Part shown: positions 1 to 13,900 of the stretch, in pieces
How positions within the stretch are numbered: the stretch's first letter is position 1
How the letters are laid out: each line of letters begins with the position of its first letter
Assembly (NCBI GenBank): GCA_007922225.1
Contig: ML680098.1
Span: 1,054,001 to 1,118,000 of the forward strand
Reading direction: 5' to 3'
Origin: Emydura subglobosa
Taxonomy: Eukaryota > Chordata > Testudines > Chelidae
Length of the DNA: 64,000 nucleotides
Notes under the pieces: generated by a model
Seen by the model: only the letters and a program-made list of their open reading frames with translations
Databases searched by the model: none
What the model was told of the DNA's origin: nothing
Translations under genes and position numbers: made by a program

Positions 1-412
1 CACACAACCCATTTCCATTTCATGCTCCCAGGCAGAAGCCATTTATAAATCCAAGGCAGCCCCCTCCTTTTCTTGCCCCATGTGCCTATCTTTGGGATTC
101 AAAGCTCTTCAGCACATTCCACTCGTGCTCAGCATAAATAAATACAGAGTAAAAAGTTTGGGAAGTTTGGACCGCAGCCAGCTTGCCTGGGTAATTGGAC
201 TCTTTGTGGAGTTTGAAGGGCGTTTTTAAAAAGAGGACGGAAAGAGATCAGTTTAAGAATCTTGGCTCAGTCTTGGAGTATTTCCTCCCAGCTCTCTGGC
301 TAAACCTCAGCACAAAAGCCTGGACTAGGGAGTCAGTGTAAACCGAGGAGGGACTCCTCTCTGCCTGCACTAGGAGAGACATCCCCAGACAGAGCTTGGA
401 GGCTTTGAAACC
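1..412 (+). promoter_or_regulatory. PLAC9 upstream region and 5' UTR
   Basis: Non-coding sequence in front of the PLAC9 ATG. A TATA-like TTTATAAAT lies at about 43-51. No CpG island is visible. The transcription start cannot be placed from sequence alone, so promoter and 5' UTR are not separated here. Confidence 0.4.
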
Positions 413-470
413 ATGCTTTTCCTTTGGGCTCTGGCTTTTATTTTAGTGCTGCAGGAGCAAGATTTTTCAG
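413..470 (+). CDS. PLAC9: PLAC9 coding exon 1 (signal peptide)
   Basis: ATG at 413 in a good context (A at -3) opens 19 codons plus one base. It encodes a hydrophobic leader rich in Leu, Phe, Ala and Ile, and ends TCAG before a perfect GTAAGT donor at 471. The 5' UTR begins upstream at an unknown point. Confidence 0.88.
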
Positions 471-3400
471 GTAAGTGATTCCAAGCTCGCAAGGCACAAA
501 CTGGAGGATAATTAACTTCTTGGGTTTGCATGGGAAAAAGGAGATGCTTTCTTTTTATAGGTGCTGAAAGCAAGTCAACAGGGATTTTGTGTGACCATGA
601 CACAGGTAGCATTTGTTCATAAAACACTATGTAAGTATTTTTTTTTAAAATAGGAGAGGTTCATATTTTGTGCTATTAAAATACATGTGAGTAGAATGTC
701 TCTAGTTTGAAACATTACAGAATAGGAGATTTTTCATCACTCATGAAGCATACCATCATTGAGCTTTTGCAGAAGTTTAGAACCACATCCACATGCTGCT
801 TCTAATGTCCTGCATGTTTATAATACAGTTGTGGCAGCTTTAAATAATAATGTCGTGAACTGACTCCACATGGGCACTGAGAGATCAATATTCCCAGAAG
901 ATCAGAGTGGTTTCCTCAATAGAAAGACACATTTTTAAGTTGAGTTTTCCATTCAATAATAATAAATTTAGTTTCTGCTGCTTTTGCAATTATTGTCTTA
1001 TACTTATTCCTGAGCTGTATAAGCACATAACTCTAAGCATGCAGATACCACAGTGATGATGACCCCAGAACAAACACATAAACAGCACGCTGAAATCTAT
1101 GTTTTATTTTATTAGTAGTACATCCAGCTTTGGTCTACCCCCTAATGAAATTGCAGCCGCTTTTATGGTGAGCACTGAAATCTATTTTCAATCAAAATTT
1201 CCATTTGGCTGGTTCAAGGGTGCATAGTCCTTACGTAATCACAAACCTCACATTGCTGAATGTTTGCATTATGTATTTTCTAATAACTTGAGCCGATCGT
1301 TATTTTACCTCTCCTGTTACTTCTTGACAGCACTCAACATTTGGATTTTATGACAAGGTATCAGGCTTGCTTCACAACCAAAACAGTTCCTGAGAAATGA
1401 GTGATACCCTCTCTCTCACAAACGCAGGCCAACCTTCTCTGTTATTAGACCAGCCTAATGAGACTAGCTGTAAAACATCTTTCAGGGTTATGCTAGCTTT
1501 CAGTCTAGATGGGGCACTGTAACTTTCCTTTCACACTATATGAGCTCATTACCCTTTACTGCATTTTCTGGCTTGCAAGTAGGGCTGGCTGAAAAACATC
1601 TTTTGTGTTTCAAGAAAAATTTCAAGATTTTAGAATATGTTTTCATTCTGACCCAAACAAACATGAGCAGGACCCGCCCTAGTATAGCCAATAAATCAGG
1701 GTACTGATATGGAAGAGGAGCTTGAACCTGGGTCTTCTCTATCCCATGCCAGTGCCCTAATCATCAGACTATGGGTATTCTGGGGGCTTTTCTGCTCTCC
1801 TGCATCCCAACCTGAGAAAGTTTTGTCTGAACTAATCACAAAATTGGCATTTTCCACCGAAAACATGTCTGAAAAATTCTCAACCAGCTCTACTTACAAG
1901 TAGCTTGAGGAAGACTAGTGGTGGCACGGACTACTTTAGGGAATTGGTTCTCAACCTTTCCAGACCATTGTACCCCTTTCAGGAGTCTGATTTGTCTTGT
2001 GTATCCCCAAGTTTCACCTCACTGAAAAACTACTTGCTTACAAAATCAGACATAAAAATACAAGAGTCACAGCACACTATTACTGAAAAATTGCTTACTG
2101 TCTCATTTTTACCATATCATAAAATAAAACGATTGGAATATAAATATTGGACTTGCATTTCAGTGTATAGTATATAGGGCTGTATAAATAAGTCATTGTC
2201 TGTGTGAAATTTTAGTTTGTGCTGACTTTGCTAGCGCTTTTTATGGAGCCTGTTGTAAAACTACATCTAGATGAGTTGAAGTACCCCTGGTTGAGAACCC
2301 CTGCCCTAGGGAAACATGAAAGTGGGTCCCTACTTAAAAGCTGTGCTTCTCTGTGTTTTTGCTATGGTTGGTAGGCAATTCATTGCAGTTCTTGTGCTGC
2401 TGAGGTTACCATGCAAGCTGGGGCACTGCAGCAACTGCCCCCACAGAACAACTGTTTCATTCATTACATTCAAGTACTCCAGTGTGCTACCCAGAGCTGC
2501 TCTACAAGGTGCTACATGGGATGTTCTGAATTAAATGATGAACAATCCTTAGATCAACAACCGGACCTGGATGATCAGCATGCCTGGGTGTTTGAGATCT
2601 GGCTGCATGCATCTTACAATTGCACAGTGATATGCTTTGCATCCAGAAGTCTAAACACACCACTGAATAGATTACTCAGCCATAGAAGCAAATCCGTAGC
2701 TAAGATTTAAGAGCGTTTCTAGTGTAAGCCAGATTTTTGCTCTCTGTTCCTTACATAAATAAACCAGTTTTGAGTTAGTTCACATCCCCAAGTCACGGAC
2801 ATTTAAACACCATCTGCAAGTTCACAGGTACTGTAATCTCTGAGGCAAAGATTACAACATATAGCAGGTTCTGTATTGATAGCACTGGAGATTGAAGTCT
2901 TAGAAATTATCTTAAAACTCTTCACAGTTAATGGGCAAATTCTTTCTCTCCAATCTGCACTGCAGACCTTTGTCTGTAGTTTGGGTCACTTTAGCGCATT
3001 CTACACTTGCTTGTTATAAAATTTGCAACATTATTCTGCATGGAGAGTTTGAAGAGACTCAAGCTGTATTTGTGCACAGATATGCAAATCCTTGTGGCTA
3101 CCTCTGGAGTGGAGCACAGCAGCCTATGGACAATATACCACAAGCTCCAAACAATCTTTGCATGTAATTTATTACTATTACTGCACTGAGCCACATCAAT
3201 ATACAATGCCTAAAATACAACAGCTTAACCCTGGACCTTAAATGGAGGTTGGGTTGTGCTGATAGCAGCAGACCCAGTTAATGATATAAGTTCATCCGTA
3301 CCTCCAACCCTGCTGGTGTGAGTGTAATTGAGACTTGGAATTCATGGAAGCAGAGAGTGATGCTCCGGGTGAAACCCTAATGAGTACTGAGATACATCAT

Positions 3401-3868
3401 AAAACCACTATATAGAAGTTTACTAAATAAAGCACAGCAAACAGAGGCTCAGGGCAGCACAGTGTCAACTATCTGAAGCTTGCCATGGGCCTCTTTTAAA
3501 CATTAAACCTACAGTTTGCTAATCACATCAGTCCCTTTTTAAAGTATATAACTTGCCAGGCTCACAAGCTCCAGTTTAAAGTGATATGGTTTTGTTGTTG
3601 TTTTTTGGTTTTAAAGTGGAGCACAATACTATTTTTAGATAGGGAATCATTTAAGCAGGGATGCTCAAATCCCTTGGGAGGTCAGGGATGCCACACACTT
3701 CTCAAACCATTGTTTTGGTTCACCAAAAGTGCCCAAGTTCATGAACTTTTCCTAAGCCCATTCTAACCTCCCCATAACTCAAAGGAGACCATCATTAAGG
3801 GAAGCTTGTGCTAGGAATGTATTAGGAATAGAAGGATCCTTCTGTTCAACTGAGTGCCCGCCCCCCAC

Positions 3869-3923
<55 letters not shown>

Positions 3924-4932
3924 GCCTTTCCTCTTCCCTGTTATTTTATCCCCTCTTACTCTCCATCTTTTGGATATTTTCAAGCTCTCTCACTTGCCAT
4001 CTGGTTCCTGTTTTAGTCTCACTGTCTTTCATTAAGCTTGTAGTCAGCTCTTTTTTTAATTTGATTTTTTTCTCCTCACTCTTCTCCCTTTCCCCACCCC
4101 TCACCACACTTTCTTGAGCAGAATACAAACCCAATAACATTTCGGTCAAACTTTCAAAGCCACAGTGGTGATGAAACAAAGCACAGCAAGTGTTGTAGAT
4201 TCATAGATTTGAAGATCAGAACAGACCATTATGCTCATTTCACCTGACCTCTATAGGACACAGAGCACAACCTAGTAATTACTGCATCAAGCCCATAACT
4301 TCTGTTGAGCTATAACATATATTTTTAGAAAGTTTTCATTTAAAGGCTATAAGTAACGGAGAACCCACCCCATCCCTCAGTAAGTTGTTCCAATGGTTAC
4401 TTACTCTCCTGGTTAAAAATGTGCACCTTATTCCTAATCTGAATTTGTCTAGCTTCAGCTTCTAGCCATTGGATCATATTATGCCTTCTTTTAGATTAAA
4501 GAGCCAGCTACTATCAGAAATTTCTTCCATGTGTAGCTAATTAGAGCCTGAGTTTGCTTACCCCTAACACTAAATCAAGTGATAATGAAGTCTGGGTTTT
4601 TTGTCAAGTAAATGAAGCTTTCCACCTACTGGCAGGTGAGTGATAACAGGACCTGTGTGAATTTTGAATTGAACCTCAAAAATAGAGATCATGTATGTAA
4701 ACAGGCATACATTTAAAGGAAGGCATGTTTGGAAGATTATCACTACCCTGACCAGAGTGGGCTCTGCATGGAATATGTTTTTATTGGAGTCATTGACATT
4801 ACTAATCTGAATTGCTTCATCCCCGGTGGGACTTTTCTTATTTGAATAGCTCCACTCCACCCTTGGCTACAGTCCAACAGTAAGACTGCCTGCTATATTT
4901 TAAGTGAAACCAGAGAAAATTCTGCTCTGGAC

Positions 4933-4993
<61 letters not shown>

Positions 4994-7900
4994 ACACACA
5001 CACACATATATATTCATTCCTCTGTTTGATTAGGAAAAGATTAGATGTTGATTCAAGTGTGGAATTAGCCACCTTGGCTAGATCTAAACCTGCAGCTGTT
5101 GTGCAAACTTCCTTTCTCACTAGTCGTCTGCAAACAAATAATCAGTCTTGACCTATAACATTGTCATGGGCCTCCTTGTGCTGCAATTTGTGCTTGATTT
5201 AGAATAGAGACAGTTGTTCTCAAGGGTAGACTAATAAGGTCTTTTACTTGTGAATTGAACCAATAATATGACAACCGAATGGAACACTTACCCTGGGAGT
5301 AACTCAGGGCTTGTCTTCCTGGCAAACTCAACTCACGATGTATTAAGTGTTGCCTTTACCTGAAGTCCCGTCCACAAACAAAAACCCTTATCTTCTGGGT
5401 AGTGGTGCTTTTAACTCAAGCTGGTTGGCCTGTTAGGGGATATAGGCTAACGCTCAAATTAGCGCAGCTTGTCAGCGCTAACATGACCACTCTGCAGTGT
5501 GGACACAAGCTAGCTCCACGTCAGCGGCAATAGTCCTCAAATGTCTTCCCACAATTCTCTCCACCTCCCCAGAAAGGACAGACAAGGTCTCCCACGGTTT
5601 ACTGGAAAAGAATTCATAAAGCAGCTCAATGTACTGCCGTGCAAAGAACCTTGGGACATTCTCCCAGAAGCCTTAGTGCCACACACAAATGAGTGCAGGG
5701 TCAATGGGACAAAGCTGCTCAAGTGTTATTTCAGTGTGGTTGTTCTCTCTGGAGTGAGGCTAGCTCAAAAAGAATAGCTTGAGTGTAGATAACTACAGTT
5801 AACTCTGCAGTGAAGACATACCCAGAGAGGTGTGTAAGTTTTTTTAATTTTTACTATATCATACCCAGCTTTTCAAACAGTCACATGAAAGTAGGATCAC
5901 ACCAGCTTTGCAAGCTTCCCTACATATCAAGCAAAAAGCTTGAGCTGACAAGCCATGTTTATGTCTAAAATCACTTTGCAACCTAAAATCAAAAGGCCCA
6001 CATCATTTGCTGGTGCAACATAGAAAACATTCAGCAGGTCTGATTTGGTCTTTCGCGGTGGGTAATCATTTACAGCAGTTCAGTTCTGCCAGCCATGGTA
6101 ACAATGGACGGGCTAGTGTAGACAAGGCATATGCGGCAGCTGGCATTGTGGTGCTTCATGTTGGCAGCCAAACTGGAGCTCTGTCTATATCACTATTGCA
6201 GCCACTGGTAGAAACAAACCAGTGGCAGGCAACAGTGGGGAGGTTTGAGAAAACATAACCTGTTGCGTTGGATCTGGGTGCTGATCGTTTTAACAGTGTA
6301 CGGAAGTTATCCGCAGGCAATGACAGAACAACGGTAACAGGAGGAAGGAGTCCAAGCTGGGGGAGGTATAACACCAGCTGTGACCCTAAGAACCTCACCA
6401 AGGCTTGCAATGTTACTTCACGTTAGCCTGTTGGCAAAGAGCAAATGAATTTACAGTTAATTACTGTAACCATCCCCTATTAAAAGGCTATGCCATGTGC
6501 TGTGGGATGGACTCTGAGGCACCTCACTACCACCTGCCCTTGGCGTGAGGAAGACTTGTCTGTTCCCACCCCGGGTCAGCTCTTCAACTCCACCAGCCAT
6601 GGGCAACACAGGAAGTCCCCTTGAGGCTTCACAGGCCCCACTGTACTCTTCCTGTTAGCAACAGGTATACTCCAACCCCTGAGCCCTCAAAGCATCTTCC
6701 TGCTATTCCCAGTCCCTGGTCCACTGGACACCAGTTCACCGATCCACTGCTCCCAAAGAAGCTTACCGATTTTGCCTGAGTTTACCGCTCTGCTTCACAC
6801 AGAGGTCACTATAAAGAGAGATAAATATTATCAGTCTATTTAACAAAGCTTAGGTTAGCAGATGTACTGGAAACCAAAGGTTACATATAAAATAAAATCA
6901 TAACACATTCTATGGGCAAAACTTAATTAACAAGATATGCTCATGTCTAATGAAGTATTGCTCACCCAAAAATCCCTGCAGTGCTTTACATCCAGGCTGG
7001 CTGTGACCCTTCTTTCATGAGACAAACACGCTGTCAGTTTGCCTCCTAGACGAAGGATTCTGCCTGTCTCTTTGCATTCCAAAATATGGCAGACCCATCT
7101 TTTGTCTGTATTCGTAAACAGGACACCCCCCCTGCTGTTTGCTTCTTCCCGTAGATTTCCTCTCTTGCAGATTTTGCATTTTCTTAGATTGCACCTGGCC
7201 CAGTATGCAAATAGGCACACAGTGTGAGGCATCCAATACACAAATGGCAGGTAGGGAAATAGGTGTCAGTTACCTTCTGCCTGAAAGAACCATATCTGAG
7301 GTATATCATCTCCTGATGACCAGTCTTAATGCCAAAACCATAAGAACATAATTTTCTGCATAGATGTAACTCCTGAAGTCATACATACAATTTGCAATGA
7401 TTATGATGGCCAGTGGACAACTGGCTCTCAATAGACAGCTCATATGTCACCCTTTGGTGTACTATTATGTAAATATCCGACCCAAGGGATCCTATGTACC
7501 CCGCATACACCTTATCAGGAAAGCGTCACGGTCATACGCCGTCTTAGGTCAAACTTATAAAATACTCGCTCCTTATGTGCACATAAACACCTTGTGCCAT
7601 GCGGAGCTGAGGAAAGCAAGAATGATTTGGATCCAGGGTCCAATTTTAACCCAACCCTCAAGGTTTAGGACAAGGAACACGTCACACATAGTTGTGACCA
7701 TCATTCACTAATTCACTAATTCACCATCATTCACTAATGGTAGGAGGGGCTTCCCCTAGAGATCCTTAGGCCCCAACCATTGACCACACTCTTTAATTAC
7801 TGTACTGTTTCCTGCTTCTTAAGTTCTAAAGTCCTGTTTCTTCCTGGGAAAGGCCTTCAGGATTCGTTTAGCCATCACCAGCCACAAGTTGTTGAGTTTT

Positions 7901-10900
7901 CTAGCACGGTCAAGCAACTGAGAGTGTCTTCCTTGTGAGTGTGCTGCAGCCTCTATTCTTCAGGAACCCAGAGCAGATGAAGGATACAATTGTTTAACAC
8001 AACTCTCTTTATTAGATAAAAAACAAAATGGGTCTTGCAGACCCTGAGTGATGGAGACCTTTCACAATGGTGAGGAGACACGATTAATTTTAAAGAGACA
8101 GGACCACAATACATTACACTAGTTTCTCCTTTCTCAACAAATCCATTACAGTCTAATGAGGCAAAACAACATTGATAGCAAAAATGCATTCCACAAAACA
8201 ACATCCACTTGAAGTTGGACAACAGACAGAGAGGGAGAATTCTCATCTGTGCTGGTATGGAACACACACACAGGCAGGCTGGGATTTTAATTCCACTGTA
8301 GCCACACTGGGAACAAAATTAGAAACCCACTCCACAAAAGACACATATACTAAAAAAGTCTGAGTTTCAGAACCACCTTTAGGTCTAATTCTTACCCAGC
8401 TATCTTGAGACAGATGTAAGCAGAAGCGGACACTCTTTGTATTATACTCTTTGACCTCTTACTTGATCTCCCAGTGAAATGTACCTTTCCTACTATGGCC
8501 TTACACATCCCAGGATGCCCTGCTTTAGAAAAACTGCTGGGTCATCCTGACCCCACCCAGCGCACACCTGCTTAGCACGACACTCAGGTCAGGCAGTATC
8601 ATGTTGAGTTTCCTCCTGTAGAACAGAATCTCACTGTCACTCAGACAGGCCAAGGTACAGTAAAGACAAAAAGCAGATATTCTGGGGAAGGCCTAATTGT
8701 ACCATCCCTGCTTCTAACATCATTCTGCAATAGTGGTAGGGATTTATTATAGCAGTGTACTCCATAATTGCTAAGTCAGGGCCAAGTTGTAAGGAAACCT
8801 AGTGGTACCAGGCACTGCAGACTGTTGGAGGGGTTAGAGAAGCAGAGAGAACCCTAAAGTTACAGTCTGTGTCCAGCAGCACAAATAAAGAGAGTTACCG
8901 CTTCATTCATGCCATTAGAGCCCACCGTTTTCTGTAACTGTCAAGAATGTTATAAAGATCATAAAGATAGGAGGCTGAATTGGTCAAACACTAACTTCCT
9001 TGTATTCTGTTTCCATAAAGCGAGCAAACTCAAAAACAATATGGGCTCGGCCCAGAAATTAAAGCTGGCAAAGGCTACTTTAATGAATGTACACAATCGG
9101 TGCTGGCCTCCCACTCAAACCTTCCCATACCCTCCTGATCCAGCCACCTACAATTAGGTTATCCCAGTACTCGGTCCTAAAGAAAATAATATTCCATTGT
9201 GGGATTGTTCCCGGGGTTGTGCTCTTACATTTGCTATACTAAGTTCAGGACAAGAGCTGTCAGTCCTCATCAGAGGTTACGGACTGTAACATGCCTTTCC
9301 TTCTGTCTGTACTTTGTGAATACTGCACATTTTACTTCTACAGTATTTACCCATTGTAGTTAACTTAGGCAAGTTCTCAAAAAGCTGAATGAGAAACGGT
9401 TTCCTCCACATCTGCCCCACCACTGGGCTCAGTTAATAAATCATCTTTGCTGACGAGAACACTAAAGAGAATCATAAATATAGGTCTTTTGGGACGAAGC
9501 CTAGCAGCAGGGAAGGTACACATGCAATTCTCCTTGACCTAGGTCTTCTAGACAGGAAAGGCTGCCACTCAGCATACTGCTGAATCAGATCAGGCTTAAA
9601 TCTGTAAATACTGAAGGGGGAGATTTTATTAGCCTCCCTTAGTGGAATGGAGCTTACCCCATTGTCATAGTCTTGCATAACTGTCAAGCTCTAATTACAT
9701 ATGACATACAAGTATGTTTCGTAATTGATCTATGCAGTAGATTCTTATAGCCACAGACTCACCTTTTACTTTTAGTGAAGATAGCATAAAAATGTTCCCA
9801 GAACATCAGCTGTAGCAACAAAATATCAATGACTGTAGCCTTCTATACCCAGGGCAGAATAGTCAGCAACTAGGTACAAGCCAAATTTCAGTAGTCCTTG
9901 CTAAGTGTTAAATTGGCACATTATTTCAGTATGATTCACTCCCAGCAGCACGGCCTATTGGGGAATTCACTGGAAAAAAAAAATCTGCCTGCAAACAGAA
10001 GAATGGAAATGGTCTTTATTTAAGCACTGAGTAGCCCATTCTAAAATAAAGATCAAATCACATTCTAGATTAGAAAAATTAATCTAGCTTCAGAAAATTT
10101 CTTCTTTGATCAGTGACACTCTGGCCTAGTGGATGGAGGCAGCAGATGTGATATTTCTGGATTCTAGTAAGGCTATTTGACACAGACCCACAGGACATTC
10201 TCATAAGCAAACTAGGGAAATGGGGTCAAGATTAAATGACTATAGAGCGGGTGCACAGCTGGTTGAAAGAGAGTAGTTATCAATGGTTCGCTGTCAAACT
10301 GGGAAGGAGTATCTAGTTGGGTGGTAGTCAGTCAGTCAGTCCTGGGACCGGTATTATTCAATATTATCATTAATGACTTGGATAATGGAGTGGCGAGTAT
10401 GCTTAGAAAATTTGCAGACAACACCAAGCTAGGAGAGGTTACTAGCACTTCAGAGGACAAAATTAGAATAAAAAATGGCCTTGACAAATTGGAGAATTGG
10501 TCAGAAATCAACAAGATGAAATTCAGTAAAGACAAGTGCAAGGTACTTCACTTAGGAAGTTAAAAACAAAACAAAACAAAAATCAAACATACTGCTATGA
10601 AATGAGGAATAACTGGTTAGGCAGTAGTACTTCTGGAGAAGGACTAGGGGTTATAGTTGATCACACTTTGAACAAACAATGTGAAACATCTGCCCCCCGC
10701 CCCCCAAAAGACTATTGTCATTCTGCCGTGCATTAACAGGGTTCATATGTAACAAATGAGAGGTAAGTGTCCCACTCTACTCAACACTGGTGAAGCCTCA
10801 GCTGGAGTACTGTGTCCAATTCTTGGCACCACACTTTAGGAAAGATGTGGTCAAATTGAGTAGAGTCAAGAGGAGAGAGACAAAAAAAGATTTACAACAC

Positions 10901-13900
10901 CTGACCTATGAGGAAAGGTTACAATAACTGGGATCACTGAGTCATGAGAAAAGACAACTAAGGACTGATAACAGTCTTGAAACATGATAAGGGAGGTATG
11001 CTTAAAAAAAAGATGGTGTTCAATGTTCTCCAGGTCCAGTACATGTAGGACAAGAAGTAATGGGCTTAAAATGCATCAAAGGCGATTTAGGTTAGAAATT
11101 AGGAAATACTTTCTAACTATGAAGGTCATTAAGCTCTGGCATAGGCTTCCAAGGGAGGATCCCCATCACTGGTGGTTTTTTAAAAAACGGGTTGAACAAA
11201 CACCTGTCAGGAACAATCTAGGTTTATATGGTCCTGCCACATCACAGGGGGCTTAAGATCCCTGCCAGCCCTACATTTCTAGGATTTGGTTCAGGTGACA
11301 ACTTTTAGTGTAACTTGTTCTATCGGGGCTCTTATCCACTTTATAACTGTACTTAAGAAATTGAGAAGAACATGCAGGTGCTAATATATACTCTGTACCC
11401 ATTTTCTCTCCCTTCTCCACAACTTGCGGTAGAGCAAAAGAGGGGAAAATGGAGAAGGTGGTAAGCAAAGAATTACTTCTGAGACTAGCTTATTTAATTT
11501 AAAAGTTGTTTACTGTATGTTAACAATGTAAACTAGGTCCAAGTTAGATGGTGAATGAGATTACTAACAGTTTGACTAGAGCTCTGAGCTGGAAGAAGTG
11601 TATATTTGAAATGTAATATTTCAATTTCCCTCTCTCAGTGAGCAGTACTCTACATTGCAGAGCAAGACAGGCAGCGTGGTTTAGTGATTAGGTAACTAGA
11701 TTAGGGTCAGGAATCAGTTCTTCCCATGATCTTTGGTGAGTCATTTCACCTCTCAAGTTCCTCTATTTCCCCTCCCATCCTTTGCCTGACTTGTCTCTTT
11801 GGATTGCAGGCTCTCTATGTGGGCCTGTACGCTCAACGGGCATATAAATAATAAAATCTCTTGCACGGAATAATTTTCTGTAGTTCACTAGGCTTTGGCA
11901 AACTTTTCTTCTAATGATGCTACTATACACATGGTTTCTATGAAAGCCTCTTCCAAAGAGAAGGTAAATAATATTGGCTGGGCAGGGCAGGAAAAAGGCA
12001 TAATCAGAGATTTTAAAAGTTGTGGGGAAATAGAGGTTGCATATGTAGAAGAGGAGAACTTAAACATAAGCTCTGATGCCCGTTGATCAGGACATGCAGG
12101 AAAAAGGAGACACAGACACACGAATGGATTGAAGCAGCAGGCTGCAACTTTATTAACTTAGCATTGAAGAAGGACACTCTGAGCCATCTCTTTCATACCA
12201 GGCATTTAAATGGGTCCAGGTTTTACAGGAATCTTACCATATAATCCTGGGGTAGTCAGTCAATAGGTGGAGCACGGGCTAAATCTGAACCACCAGATAC
12301 TTCTGAACAGACCCCGACATCTTTTTATTTACTTTATTTTTTTAAAATTATTTTCTCTGGAGTCTAGACCTTGACTGTCCCTTGACCAAAAAATTTGGAC
12401 CTTGATCAAAAATCATGGACTACCTCTGATATAACCCATAACTCCCTCTCCCTTGTGAGGGGGACAAAGGGTGCCAAAAGAAATACCTCAGTCAGCAAGC
12501 CTTCAGGACTTGCATTTTCTCATAGGCCTAGGGTCCCGCCCAATGGGATCCCAGGTATTTTACTTCTGGGACAGCTAGGACAGGGAGAGATTACTGTTTA
12601 CCAGAGGCTGGGAACAGTCAAAGGGATGGATTACTCCATGATTACCTGTTCTATTCATTCCCTCTGAAGCACATTGGCCACTGTTGGAAGACAGGATACT
12701 GGGTTAGATGGACCATTGGTCTGACCCAGAGTGGCCATTCTTATGAGCTAGTCTTTTGACCTTTTATTTGCACTGCACACAGGCCACCAGTTGTGACAGA
12801 CGAACATTCATTCCAGCTACTGCTGTTAATTACATCCTATGCTTGCTTAACTTTTGCCTTCCTTACAGAATCAGGTAGGTAAAACAAAACTCTGTGCAAG
12901 GGTTTAAATCCAGGAGGGAGAGGAGCCGATCAGTTTCCCTCTCCCACTGGCTGACTGATAGGAGGCAGAAAGCCCATGGAGGAGGAGGGACCATCACTGT
13001 ATGCCTCAGGTTTCCTCTGCCCCTCTTTTCATCCAAGTCCATAGCCCAGTCTGCCAGTCCTATTGAATTTCCCACAAGTTCATTTGAAAGGGTAGGATTC
13101 ACACACTCATTGGCTATTTAGGCCTGTGTATGCTTGAAGCTGATATCTCTGCCCAGAAAAAGCATTTCATTTGTAGCCTTACTGATGGATGAATATATCG
13201 ATTACAGATGACTCTCTTAGAATGCACTGATTAAAGATTCGATCTCCTGAGAGCTACAGGACACCCTAGCTAATACGACACCCTAGGAGCACATGAGAAA
13301 CAATTCCCGTTTATTGCCACTTCCTTTATTAACAAACTCACTAAGCAGATAAACCATCTCACAAATACTACAACACAACAGCCCTATCTCTCTATTTGCT
13401 AAACACTTTTCTCTATGACAGACATCACTCACAGTTCACATCTCCTGCTGGGGGACCCTGAAGTGTCAGTCATTACTCTCATCACCACCTCCAGTGGTTG
13501 GAATCCTGACATCTCCCCATGCAGTCTTCCCCCCAGCACACAGGCAGGACAACACCTTTTCTCTTGAGGTAAGCTTAGTCCTAGTAAGGCTCAGACATTT
13601 GCATAAGGATGTTGACTCTTCTTCCTTATTTGCATTTCCACATCCCAGGAACTTTGAGTGCTCCACTTTTCATAGGTTATCTTATCTCCTTATTCTTATT
13701 AGCATCTACGTAGACAAGTCCTCCGTAACCTGTGGTTAATGCAGAATCTCCCATCAGGTGTTTTGTGGTCTAGGCGGGTACATTGTGGTGCATTTTCACA
13801 ACCATCACCCACTAGCACATTCTTTACAGTAATCTTGTGGTTTTACTGGTACAGTTTTATTCCTGAGTCACCTTCTTATATCAGCCTCCTTAGGACTAAT

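Noticed and set aside
43..51. TATA-like TTTATAAAT as the PLAC9 core promoter
   Set aside because: About 360 bases from the ATG with no other support; AT-rich chance matches are common. Mentioned only as a possibility.
3854..5120. Short frames across CT/CA repeats (3854-4117, 4893-5120)
   Set aside because: Translations are simple-repeat Ser-Leu, Thr-His or Cys-Val runs from microsatellites.
10321..10563. Reverse transcriptase fragment as a host gene
   Set aside because: It is the decayed 3' part of a CR1 LINE with stops and frameshifts on both sides.
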